Assembly (NCBI RefSeq): GCF_004193175.1
Contig: NZ_SAUH01000001.1
Location: 2,854,501-2,918,500 of the forward strand
From: Streptomyces sp. RFCAC02
GTDB lineage: Bacteria > Actinomycetota > Actinomycetes > Streptomycetales > Streptomycetaceae
DNA: 64,000 nucleotides
Direction: 5' to 3'
Both the position numbers and the translations under genes were made by a program. The notes below the pieces were generated by a model. The model was not told the DNA's origin. It saw nothing but the letters and a program-made list of their open reading frames with translations, and made no database searches. Every line of letters begins with the position of its first letter. Positions within the stretch are counted from its first letter, which is position 1. Shown piece after piece: positions 55,172 to 62,908 of this stretch.

Positions 55172-55579
55172 TCAGGCGGCATCGTGAACGTTGCGCTCCG
55201 ACAGTTCGGGAGCATGCCGTGCGACGACACGGTAGTCGGCATCGTCGTGCAGCACGGTCAGGCCGTGATGGGCCGCCGTCGCCGCGATCAGAAGATCGAC
55301 CACCGACGCGCCACGGTGCTCCCCGGCTCTGGCCATACGATGCTGCATCGCACCGATCCAGCGTCCCGCGCCCTTCGGTACCGACGCGTCCGGGTAGAGG
55401 TCCGAGAACATTTCCGCGATCTCGTCGTATTCCCGGCTGTTCCGCGCGCTGCGCAGAAACTCCGTGCGCTGTGGGTAGCAGGACGCGATGGCGCCCACCT
55501 CGATGGCATCGTGCCACGCCGTCCGCAGCTTCGGCTCGCGGAGCAGCCGCACAAGGGCCGAGGTGTCGAGCAAATACAT
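55172..55579 (-). CDS. vapC: VapC-like PIN-domain toxin
   Basis: A 135-residue PIN-domain ribonuclease. MYLLDTSALVRLL supplies the first acidic residue (Asp5), Glu lies in QRTEFLR, and the third set is ASVVDLLIAATAAHHGLTVLHDDADY with Asp pairs. ATG at 55579, forming TGATG with the antitoxin stop (a GTG 3 bases upstream is also possible). It forms a TA operon with the VapB-like gene. Confidence 0.9.
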   Translation of the reverse strand: MYLLDTSALVRLLREPKLRTAWHDAIEVGAIASCYPQRTEFLRSARNSREYDEIAEMFSDLYPDASVPKGAGRWIGAMQHRMARAGEHRGASVVDLLIAATAAHHGLTVLHDDADYRVVARHAPELSERNVHDAA

Positions 55580-55809
55580 CACCGGGCGTGCTTCTCCGCC
55601 CGGTGCAACGCCTCCGCGTCCTCGACAGCGCCCCACTCACGCGCACGCTCGAAGTGGCGTCCGATCCGGGCGGCGCGCTCCTGCTGCTCGGCGTAGTACC
55701 GGAGAGCGATGTTCACCGCTTCCTTTTTCGTCCTCGACTTCGTCAGAGCCATGGTGCGCTCCAGGGCCTGATCATCCAGATCGATCTGTGTCACGGTCAC
55801 CCGGACCAC
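55579..55809 (-). CDS. vapB: VapB-like antitoxin
   Basis: A 76-residue ribbon-helix-helix protein of the VapB/DUF2191 type: VTVTQIDLDDQALERTMAL is the strand and helix, KKEAVNIALRYYAEQQERA the second helix, and the basic/acidic tail binds the toxin. GTG at 55809 (another GTG at 55800 also has a ribosome site in reach, GAAGGGGG). A 10-base palindrome GATGTACATC at 55817-55826 lies just upstream and is a candidate autoregulatory site. Confidence 0.9.
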   Translation of the reverse strand: MVRVTVTQIDLDDQALERTMALTKSRTKKEAVNIALRYYAEQQERAARIGRHFERAREWGAVEDAEALHRAEKHAR

Positions 55810-55922
55810 CCCCTTCGATGTACATCACGTCCATAGAAGCATACAAGGGCAACATGGATCGGGCCAGAAGAGGGGCGGGAGACCCGGCCGCCGTTCGCAG
55901 GGGCGGCCGGGGGGTGGGTGGG

Positions 55923-56321
55923 TCAGCGGGCGGCGATGGCCTCGACCTCGAAGAGGACGTCCGGAGTGGCCAGGCCCGCGACACCGATGAGGGTCTGCGC
56001 CGGCGGCTTGTCGCCCCAGCACTCCCGCACGGCCCCCGCGATCGGCCCGAGCCTGGTGACGCCGTGGTCCACCACGTACGTCCTGAGCTGGACGACATGG
56101 CCGAGGCCGAGCCCGTGGGCGGCCAGGGCGACGGCGATGTTGCGGAACGTCCGCGTCACCTGCTCGGCGAAGTCCGCCGAGACGACGGCACCGTCCGGGC
56201 CCGACCCGTACTGGCCCGCGACGAAGACCAGTTCCGAGCCCGCGGGGACGGCGGCGGTGTGGCTGTAGCCGAACGGGACCGGGTCGTGCAGGCCGTCGGG
56301 GTTGACGATGGCGTGGGCCAT
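55923..56321 (-). CDS. RidA/YjgF/TdcF-family protein
   Basis: A 132-residue protein of the RidA superfamily, which hydrolyses reactive enamine/imine intermediates. Typical segments are GLHDPVPFGYSHTAAV and LVFVAGQYGSGPDGAVV near the start, FAEQVTRTFRNIAVAL, VVQLRTYVVDHG and ATPDVLFEVEAIAAR at the end. The catalytic Arg of RidA sits in QLRTYVVD. Divergent from the WYL regulator, with a dyad between, so probably its target. ATG at 56321. Confidence 0.92.
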   Translation of the reverse strand: MAHAIVNPDGLHDPVPFGYSHTAAVPAGSELVFVAGQYGSGPDGAVVSADFAEQVTRTFRNIAVALAAHGLGLGHVVQLRTYVVDHGVTRLGPIAGAVRECWGDKPPAQTLIGVAGLATPDVLFEVEAIAAR

Positions 56322-56378
56322 GGGGAAGCACCTCTCGTGCGACGGGTGTTGCTGCCGATGAGGAGCCTGTCAGCCAAT

Positions 56379-56397
56379 CACGACATCAACTGTCGTG
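56379..56397. promoter_or_regulatory. Likely operator of the WYL regulator
   Basis: CACGACA, five bases, TGTCGTG: a perfect 7-5-7 dyad in the 96-base space between the RidA gene and the regulator, 21 bases before the GTG at 56418. A TAGCGT box lies between it and the start. Confidence 0.72.
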
Positions 56398-56417
56398 TAT
56401 CGCGGTAGCGTTGCCGC

Positions 56418-57395
56418 GTGCGCGCCGACCGGCTGGTATCGATCGTGCTGCTCCTGCGGCAGCACGGCCGGCTGTCCGCGACCGCGCTGGCACGCGAGTT
56501 GGAGGTGTCCACGCGCACGGTGCTGCGCGACATCGACGCGCTGTCCGCGGCCGGTGTCCCCGTCTACGCGGAACGCGGCCGGTACGGCGGCTTCGCCCTG
56601 CTGCCCGGCTTCAGGACCGAACTCACCGGGCTCAATCACGACGAGGCGCTGGCCCTCGTGGTCGCCGGATCACGGCGCGGCGCGCAGGCGTTCGGACTCG
56701 GCACGGCGCTCGCCTCGGCCATGCGCAAGGTGGTCGACGCGCTGCCCGAGAGTTCCCGGGCCACCGCGGCCGGCGCGGCGCGGCGTCTGCTCATCGACCC
56801 GGACACCGATCTGCTCGCCCGCAGGTCCGACGCCGACGAGGTGCCCGACGCCGTCGTGACGGAGATACGGCGGGCCGTGTTCGCGGGCCACCGGCTCCGT
56901 ATCCGCTACGCCGCCGCCGACCGGCCGCCGCGGTGGCGCACCGTGGACCCGATCGGCCTGGTCACCGTCCGGGAGAAGGGCTATCTGCTGGCGACGAGGT
57001 CCGGCGCCGACCGCACCTACCGGCTGGCCCGCGTCCTGGCCGCCGAGGAACTCCCCGAGCCGGCCGAGCGCCAGGACCGGGTCGATCTGGCCCGGGCCTG
57101 GCGGGACCGCGGCGCGCGGTTCCGGGCGGGCGGCGACCTGGTCACGGCACGGGTGCGGGTGGCCCCGGCGCGGCGGGAGGAACTGGTGGGCACGGCGCTG
57201 GCCGTCCACTCCGAGGAGACGGCGGCGGACGGCCGGCTGTGTGTCGAGGTGACCTTCCAGGACCCGAGGCACGCGGAGTGGGCGCTGTGGCAGCTCGGCA
57301 CGGACGCGGAGGCCCTGTCCCCGCAGTGGCTGCGCGACGCCCTGCGCGACCGGGCCACCGCGATCGCCGCGCGCTACGGAGCGCCGGCCCGGTAA
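56418..57395 (+). CDS. HTH/WYL-domain transcriptional regulator (YafY type)
   Basis: A 325-residue regulator. The DeoR-like helix-turn-helix is at about 8-45 (LSATALARELEVSTRTVLRDI), followed by AAGVPVYAERGRYGGFAL. The WYL domain follows (GHRLRIRYAAADRPPRWRTVDPIGLV) at about 145-215, and the C-terminal WCX extension ends the protein. WYL domains often bind nucleic acid or nucleotides. GTG at 56418, near the putative -10 box, so possibly leaderless. Divergent from the RidA gene. Confidence 0.93.
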   Translation: MRADRLVSIVLLLRQHGRLSATALARELEVSTRTVLRDIDALSAAGVPVYAERGRYGGFALLPGFRTELTGLNHDEALALVVAGSRRGAQAFGLGTALASAMRKVVDALPESSRATAAGAARRLLIDPDTDLLARRSDADEVPDAVVTEIRRAVFAGHRLRIRYAAADRPPRWRTVDPIGLVTVREKGYLLATRSGADRTYRLARVLAAEELPEPAERQDRVDLARAWRDRGARFRAGGDLVTARVRVAPARREELVGTALAVHSEETAADGRLCVEVTFQDPRHAEWALWQLGTDAEALSPQWLRDALRDRATAIAARYGAPAR

Positions 57396-57625
57396 TGACC
57401 GGCCGCGCGCGGAGTGCCCCTTGCCCGCCCTCGTCGCTCCGGATCTGCACGTGGTGATGAACCGTGCGGAGTGCACTGTCACCTGTGCGCCGTACTGGGC
57501 TGACGTGTGCCGTTGGGGAGTCGAACCCCGCACTGCCCTCAGCGCACCAGGAGGAGCCGGATGAACCGCCGGCCCGCGGTGTGTGCACGCCTCCGTCGCG
57601 ACTACCCGCTCCGCTGCGCCGCCCG

Positions 57626-58090
57626 TCAGTCCTCCAGCAGGTCGGCCTCCCAGTTCGTGCGCTGGATGCGCATGTCCAGCTCGCGGATCTCGCGCGCCAG
57701 GACGTCGGCCCGGGCGCGGAGTTCGGCGACCGGCAGCTCCGTCAGCATCTTCAGTTCGGAACGGAGCTGGCGCGCCCCGCCCCGGCCCGCCGCCGCGTCG
57801 GCCGCGCCCGTCAGCAGGGCGTGGCGCAGGCGCAGCACGTCGCGGCGGGCGAGGGCGTCGGTCAGCGTGCCCTCGGGCGCCACGGCGACCGTGCTGTTCG
57901 TGCGGTTGATGCGGCGGATCAGCGTCTCCAGCGAGTCGAGGACGCCGTCCGCCTCGGCGAGGAGCGCGACCGGGTCCTCGGAGGGGGTCTCGCCCTCCTG
58001 GTGCCGGGCGTTGCCGATGACGCGGGCGCGGAGCTGTTCCACGCGACGTGACGCGTCGGCGCGCAGCGCGAGAGCTTCGGCGAGCTTCAT
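57626..58090 (-). CDS. DIP1984-family protein
   Basis: A 154-residue, mostly helical cytosolic protein of the DIP1984 family: MKLAEALALRADASRRVEQLR starts it, then INRTNSTVAVAPEGTL and RDVLRLRHALLTGAADAA, ending ELDMRIQRTNWEADLLE. Function unknown. ATG at 58090 follows GGGGAGGGG. The gene ends in the 230-base stretch from 57396 to 57625, which otherwise holds nothing I can name except a strong ribosome site at 57549-57555 in front of an ATG at 57561 that runs antisense into this gene. Confidence 0.88.
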   Translation of the reverse strand: MKLAEALALRADASRRVEQLRARVIGNARHQEGETPSEDPVALLAEADGVLDSLETLIRRINRTNSTVAVAPEGTLTDALARRDVLRLRHALLTGAADAAAGRGGARQLRSELKMLTELPVAELRARADVLAREIRELDMRIQRTNWEADLLED

Positions 58091-58202
58091 GTCCCCTCCC
58101 CCTTCGCGATGTTCACGGACGTGGACGCCGCGCCAGTATGCGGGATGATGGTGTCATCGTCATCCGGATTCTCCGGAGCAACGGACAGAGGGAGGGGTCG
58201 TC

Positions 58203-58568
58203 ATGGGGCTGTTCGGCAACGCGCACGCCGTGGACGCCGGCGAGGCGGAGCAGGAGTACGCGCGGCTGCTGGGCGAGGGGGAACGGGTGCACGCCGCGTA
58301 CCTCCTCATCCGGGACACGCTGCTGTTCACGGACCGCCGGCTGATCCTCGTGGACAAGCAGGGCGTGACCGGCAAGAAGATCGAGTACCACTCGCTGCCG
58401 TACCGCAGCATCACGCACTTCGCCGTGGAGACGGCGGGGCACATGGACCTCGACGCCGAGCTGAAGATCTGGCTGTCGGGCATGCCGGTGCCGCTGACGA
58501 AGAAGTTCACCAAGGGCGTCGACATCTACGAGGTGCAGGCGATCCTCACGCAGTACGTGGCGCGGTAG
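58203..58568 (+). CDS. Bacterial PH-domain protein (bPH type)
   Basis: A 121-residue protein matching the bacterial pleckstrin-homology family: LLGEGERVHAAYLLIRDTLLFTDRRLILVDKQG forms the first beta-sheet (DTLLFTDRRLILVD is the hallmark), then KIEYHSLPYRSITHFAVETAG and the C-terminal helix GVDIYEVQAILTQYV. Role unknown; these proteins form ring-like oligomers at membranes. ATG at 58203 after GGAGGGG. Confidence 0.92.
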   Translation: MGLFGNAHAVDAGEAEQEYARLLGEGERVHAAYLLIRDTLLFTDRRLILVDKQGVTGKKIEYHSLPYRSITHFAVETAGHMDLDAELKIWLSGMPVPLTKKFTKGVDIYEVQAILTQYVAR

Positions 58569-58578
58569 GGAGCGCGGG

Positions 58579-59616
58579 TCAGGGGCGGCCCGGGGGCGGG
58601 ACGCGTTCCGCTTCCGGGGCCGGTCCCGGCGGGGTGCCGTCGCCGAAGGGGCGGCCGCCGAGCTGTTCGCGGTGGTGGGGGGTGAGCCAGGCGGACAGGT
58701 CGGGGCCGGCGGGGACGATGCCCGTGGGGTTGATCCCCGTGTGCACGCAGTAGTAGTGCCGCTTGATGTGGTCGAAGTCGGTGGTGTCGCCGAAGCCGGG
58801 CGTCTGGAAGAGGTCGCGGGCGTACGCCCACAGCACCGGGTCCTCGGTGATCTTGTTCCGGTTGCACTTGAAGTGGCCGTGGTAGACGGCGTCGAAGCGG
58901 ACCAGCGTCGTGAACAGCCGGATGTCGGCCTCGGTGATCGTGTCGCCGACGAGGTAGCGGCTGCCGGCGAGGCGGGCGGAGAGGACGTCGAGCCGGCCGA
59001 AGACGTCCCGGTACGCCGCCTCGTACTCGGCCTGGTCGGTGGCGAAGCCGGCGCGGTAGACGCCGTTGTTCACGTCGCGGAAGACGCCGTCCATCACCTC
59101 GTCGATCTCGTCGCGCAGCGGCTCCGGGTACAGGTCGGGGGCGCCGGCGCGGTGCAGGGCCGTCCACTCGGTCGCGAGGTCGAGGGTGATCCGCTGGTAG
59201 TCGTTGGTGACGAGCCGGCCGCTCGGCACGTCCACCACGGCGGGGACGCTGACGCCGCCCGGGTAGCCGGTGGCGCGCGCGTCGTACGCCTCGCTCAGGT
59301 AGCGGATGCCGAGGACCGGGTCGCGGCCGTCCGGGTCGAGCGTGAACCGCCAACTCCGGTCGTCCTGGATCGGGTCGGCGACGGCCAGGGACAGGGCGGA
59401 CTCCAGGCCGAGGAGACGCCGCGAGATCAGGGCGCGGCTCGCCCACGGGCAGGCACGGCTGACGACCAGCCGGTAGCGGCCGGCCCCGACGGGCCAGCCG
59501 TCGCGGCCGTCGGCCGTGATCCGGTCGGCGAAGTGGCCGGCCGAGCGCTTGAACTTCTTGCGGCCGTACTCCGTGTTGCCGTCGCCGGCGGGGGTGCCGC
59601 CCGTGGGGTCGCTCAT
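58579..59616 (-). CDS. Glutathionyl-hydroquinone-reductase-like (Xi-class GST) protein
   Basis: A 345-residue protein of the YqjG/ECM4 family. The catalytic Cys56 lies in RACPWASRALI, followed by the DPI/RYLSEAY segments and LVTNDY; the C-terminal half has the helical GST domain with GSRYLVGDTITEADIRLF near 210 and YYCVHTGINPTGIVPAGP near 300. In proteobacteria it reduces glutathionyl hydroquinones. Actinobacteria use mycothiol rather than glutathione, so the physiological thiol is an open question. ATG at 59616. Confidence 0.92.
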   Translation of the reverse strand: MSDPTGGTPAGDGNTEYGRKKFKRSAGHFADRITADGRDGWPVGAGRYRLVVSRACPWASRALISRRLLGLESALSLAVADPIQDDRSWRFTLDPDGRDPVLGIRYLSEAYDARATGYPGGVSVPAVVDVPSGRLVTNDYQRITLDLATEWTALHRAGAPDLYPEPLRDEIDEVMDGVFRDVNNGVYRAGFATDQAEYEAAYRDVFGRLDVLSARLAGSRYLVGDTITEADIRLFTTLVRFDAVYHGHFKCNRNKITEDPVLWAYARDLFQTPGFGDTTDFDHIKRHYYCVHTGINPTGIVPAGPDLSAWLTPHHREQLGGRPFGDGTPPGPAPEAERVPPPGRP

Positions 59617-59791
59617 CCCGTCCCGTCCTCCTGCTCGCCCGTGCGCCGCGTGGGGCTGTCGAGTGCCCGTACGGGCCGCTTCCTACCCACGGCGCGGCGG
59701 GGGAAGTCGTCCGGCGAGGGTTCAGGCGGAGTTCACCCGGTCGTCGCGCGGCGTTGCCCCGCCGGGAGTGGACGGCGTTTACCGTCGCCGG

Positions 59792-60775
59792 GTGCCGCGC
59801 CTCTCCGTCATTGTCACCTGCCACAACGTGCAGGAGTTCCTGCCCACGACGCTGCGGAGCCTCGCCCGCAACGCGGCGCCCGGGATCGAGTTCATCGTCG
59901 TGGACGACGCGTCGTCCGACGCCACGCCCGACATACTGCGCCGCGTGGACGCGGAACTGCCGGAGGGCCGGGTCATCCGGTTCGATACGAACGGCGGCAT
60001 CTCGCGGGCGCGCAACGCCGGCATCGACGCGGCGGGCGGCGACTGGCTCACGTTCCTCGACGGCGACGACTGGTACGCGCCCGGCTACCTGGAGCGGCTG
60101 CTCGCGGCGGCCGAGGGGCTCGGCGCCGACGTCGTCCGCACCGACCACGTGCAGGCCACGGGGCGTGAGCGGCTGGTCGTCCGGGCGCCGGCGCCGCGCC
60201 GCGGCGTCGTCCTCGATCCGCGCGACGGCATCAACCCGGCGAACGCGAAGACGATGGTGGACTACCCGTTCGTGTGGGCGGGCGTCTACCGGCGCCGGAT
60301 CTTCGAGGACGGCCTGCGGTTCGCGCCCGAGCTGCGGACGGCGGAGGACCGCGTCTTCACGTGGCAGACGCACCTGCGGACGCGGAGCTTCGCCGTCGCC
60401 GGCCTGTACGGGGTCTTCTACCGGCGCGGCGTCGGCACGTCGCTCACGCAGATCAGGGACGAGCGGCAGCTCGACTTCCTGCCCGCGCACGACCAGATCC
60501 TGGCGGAGGTCTGGGAGCACCCGGACGCGGACCGCTTCCTGCCGAAGATCGTACGGACGTACTGCGCGATGATCGCCTTCCATGTGGGGAACTCATCCCG
60601 CTACGAGACGGAGGCCGCCCGGCGGCTGAAGCGCGAGGCGACGGAAGCGCTGCGGCGGATGCCGCGCGGCGTGCTGGAGCCGGTGATCGCGGCGATGGGC
60701 GACGAGCGCGGCCGCATACTGCGCCGGCTGGCCGGGCGCGGTCCCGGCGCGGGCCGCAGGACGGTGGCGGCATGA
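59792..60775 (+). CDS. Family 2 glycosyltransferase
   Basis: A 327-residue GT2 (GT-A fold) enzyme from the GTG at 59792. LSVIVTCHNVQEFLPTTLRSL opens the fold; the DDAS/DXD-type motif lies in IVVDDASSDATPDI and WLTFLDGDDWYAPGYLE, and the acceptor-site acid in RTAEDRVFTWQ. No membrane helix. Its stop overlaps the next start by 4 bases (ATGA), so both act together, probably in a surface or wall glycan pathway. Confidence 0.92.
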   Translation: MPRLSVIVTCHNVQEFLPTTLRSLARNAAPGIEFIVVDDASSDATPDILRRVDAELPEGRVIRFDTNGGISRARNAGIDAAGGDWLTFLDGDDWYAPGYLERLLAAAEGLGADVVRTDHVQATGRERLVVRAPAPRRGVVLDPRDGINPANAKTMVDYPFVWAGVYRRRIFEDGLRFAPELRTAEDRVFTWQTHLRTRSFAVAGLYGVFYRRGVGTSLTQIRDERQLDFLPAHDQILAEVWEHPDADRFLPKIVRTYCAMIAFHVGNSSRYETEAARRLKREATEALRRMPRGVLEPVIAAMGDERGRILRRLAGRGPGAGRRTVAA

Positions 60776-62172
60776 GCGACGTAACGGGTGCGAAGGAGCG
60801 GGGCGTGGACGAGCGGGCCGGGCGGACACAGCTCTTCGAGGTGTCCACGCTGTACGGCGCGGCCACCCTCGCCGCCGCGATCGACGCCGGCCTGTTCGAG
60901 CCGGCGCGGCGCGTCCTGCTGGTCAGCAACAACGCGACCGTCCCCGAGGCGGCGGCCGCGCTGGAGGAGATGACCGGCTGGGACCGGGTCGTCACGCGGT
61001 TCGACACCGTGGTGAGCTGGAACGACACCATCTACCCGAACCACCCCTCCCTGTGGGCGCCGGAGCCGGCCGACGTCCCCGTGTGGGACCGGCTGCTGCG
61101 CGGGGCGTGGGGCATCGGGGACGGGCCGCTCGACCTGGTGGTGGAGTCGGTGCACGCCAAGCCGGCGGCGGCGCTGGCCGAGATCTTCGCCGACGCCTCG
61201 GTCGAGGTGTACGCGGACGGGCTGATGAGCTACGGGCCGACGCGCGAGCGGCTGCAGTGGCCGACGGCGTGCCGCATCCGGCGCCTGCTGCACCTGGACC
61301 TCATCCCGGGGCTCGCGCCGATGCTGCTGTCGGAGTACGAGGTGCCGGCGCGGGTCGTGCCGGACGCGGCGTTCCGCGCGGTCCTCGACGAGATCAGCGG
61401 CGCGGCGGCCCCGGAGGCGCGGGAGGCCGCCCCGGCGGGCGGGCGTACGGCCGTCCTGCTGGGCCAGTACCTGGCGGCCCTGAACATCCTGACGGCCGCC
61501 GAGGAGGAGTCGCTCCACGAGCGCATGCTGCGGGGTGCGGCGGCCGCCGGCTGCGGCACGGTCGTGTTCAAACCGCACCCGACCGCCCCCGCCCAGTACT
61601 CGCGCACGCTGGAGAAGGCGGCAGCCGACGCCGGCGTACGGCTGACCGTGCTGACCGAACCGATGCTCGCGGAGACCGTGTTCGACCGTTTCCGGCCTGA
61701 CCTGGTCGTCGGGTGCTTCTCGACGGCGCTGCTGACGGCGTCCGCGTACTACGGCGTCCCGATCGCCCGGGTGGGCACGGAGCTGGTGCTGAGCCGGCTG
61801 CGGCCCTTCCAGAACAGCAACCGCGTCCCCGTGACGCTGGTGGACGCGTTCCTGCCGGACCTGGAGGAGGAACGGGCCGGCCGCGTGGTCACCGCCGACA
61901 CGGAGGCCGGCGCGGCGCTGCAACCGCTCGTGCGGGTCATCGGGTTCACGATGCAGCCGCGCATGCACGCGGCGCTGCGCGGCGAGGCGGAGCGGTGGCT
62001 GTCCGAGCACCAGGGCGGCCTCGCGGCGCGCTACGTGAAGCGGAGCCGCCTGACGGCGCTCGCGCTCCCCGGCGGCTTCGCGTCGGGCGTGGCGGGCCAG
62101 CTGCCGGGCCGCAGGGCGGCACTGCGCTTCGTCCGCAAGGTCCGCGGCACGGCGGCGAAGGCCCGCCGCTGA
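60772..62172 (+). CDS. Polysialyltransferase-family (POLYST-like) protein
   Basis: A 466-residue GT-B-like protein of the alpha-2,8-polysialyltransferase family, by overall layout: N-terminal Rossmann-like half (LFEVSTLYGAATLAAAI, VLLVSNNATVPEAAAAL, VYADGLMSYGPTRERL) and the C-terminal half (VLLGQYLAALNILTA, VFKPHPTAPAQYSRTLE, LVVGCFSTALLTASAYYG) with the HP motif and the Ser/Thr near 320-326 expected for sugar-nucleotide transfer. The pair with the GT2 gene is seen in other streptomycetes. It may make a sialic-acid-like or other polymer; no sialic acid pathway is in this window. Confidence 0.8.
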   Translation: MSDVTGAKERGVDERAGRTQLFEVSTLYGAATLAAAIDAGLFEPARRVLLVSNNATVPEAAAALEEMTGWDRVVTRFDTVVSWNDTIYPNHPSLWAPEPADVPVWDRLLRGAWGIGDGPLDLVVESVHAKPAAALAEIFADASVEVYADGLMSYGPTRERLQWPTACRIRRLLHLDLIPGLAPMLLSEYEVPARVVPDAAFRAVLDEISGAAAPEAREAAPAGGRTAVLLGQYLAALNILTAAEEESLHERMLRGAAAAGCGTVVFKPHPTAPAQYSRTLEKAAADAGVRLTVLTEPMLAETVFDRFRPDLVVGCFSTALLTASAYYGVPIARVGTELVLSRLRPFQNSNRVPVTLVDAFLPDLEEERAGRVVTADTEAGAALQPLVRVIGFTMQPRMHAALRGEAERWLSEHQGGLAARYVKRSRLTALALPGGFASGVAGQLPGRRAALRFVRKVRGTAAKARR

Positions 62173-62197
62173 CCCGGGCGGGGGCGGCGGGGCGGTG

Positions 62198-62812
62198 TCA
62201 CCAGGTCGTGCCGTCGGGGAGTGCTGCGAGGCCGGGGGACGACAGGTGCAGCACCTCGTAGTGTTCGGTCGCCGTCCCGTCCTCGGCCGCCGTGTCCGCC
62301 CACAGGACGAAGCGCATCGACTGCCAGTGGGTCGGGTCGAGTGCCAGTGCGGCGGTGTGCACGCCGTCGTGGGCCGCCAGGGTGTGCAGTGCGGCCGTTT
62401 CCCGGGCGATCCATTCCGCCGGGCCGAGGCCCGTGCCGTCCGCGTCGCTGTCGGGCGGGGCCGCGGTCAGGCGGCGTGACGCGGCACGGGGAGTCGCGCG
62501 GCGAGCCGGTCCTGCGACGTGCGCGATGCCCGTCCAGTGGTGCACGGCCGGGCGTCCGAAGTCGCGGACGATGTTCTGGAAACCGCCGCCGCCGACCAGG
62601 AACGCGGCCATCGCGCCCGGGTCGTTCCACAGGTAGAACGGCGCGTACTGGTTGACCGGCGAGCCGCCGACGCCGCGTTCGCGGATGACGTACGCCTTCA
62701 GGCCGAGCCCCGCCCGGTCGTCGAGGACGTGTCCGCCGGCGGCGACGCGGTCACGGATGATCTCCATGTCGTAGTCGGCGGGCAGGGTGATCTCGTACTG
62801 CTTCGCGTACAT
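62198..62812 (-). CDS. DUF4865 family protein
   Basis: A 204-residue protein matching DUF4865: MYAKQYEITLPADYDMEIIRDRVA at the start, GLGLKAYVIRERGVGG, NQYAPFYLWNDPGAMAAFL and the C-terminal LALDPTHWQSMRFVLWAD. Family members are often beside TetR regulators and resemble heme- or monooxygenase-like alpha/beta barrels; function unknown. The start is the ATG at 62812; a longer frame to 62860 overlaps the operator. A palindromic operator lies 42-61 bases upstream. Confidence 0.86.
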   Translation of the reverse strand: MYAKQYEITLPADYDMEIIRDRVAAGGHVLDDRAGLGLKAYVIRERGVGGSPVNQYAPFYLWNDPGAMAAFLVGGGGFQNIVRDFGRPAVHHWTGIAHVAGPARRATPRAASRRLTAAPPDSDADGTGLGPAEWIARETAALHTLAAHDGVHTAALALDPTHWQSMRFVLWADTAAEDGTATEHYEVLHLSSPGLAALPDGTTW

Positions 62813-62853
62813 GGGGAGCCCATTCCTGTCGGGGAGTTGTGCCGCGCCTGCAG

Positions 62854-62873
62854 TGTACATACCTGTAGGTACA
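62854..62873. promoter_or_regulatory. Palindromic operator upstream of the DUF4865 gene
   Basis: TGTACATACCTGTAGGTACA: 8 of 10 half-site positions pair, symmetrical as expected for a TetR or MarR dimer. No regulator gene is adjacent in this window. Confidence 0.68.
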
Positions 62874-62908
62874 GTGAGGGCGCGCGGGAATGCCGCGGCC
62901 GGTGCGGG

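Noticed and set aside
57505..57535. tRNA-like T-arm (GGGGTTCGACTCCCC on the minus strand)
   Set aside because: No acceptor, D or anticodon arm can be assembled around it on either strand.
57549..57700. Leader-peptide-like frame MNRRPAVCARLRRDY with a strong ribosome site
   Set aside because: The frame does not stop soon but runs antisense into the DIP1984 gene, with no attenuator hairpin and no downstream gene on that strand until 58203.
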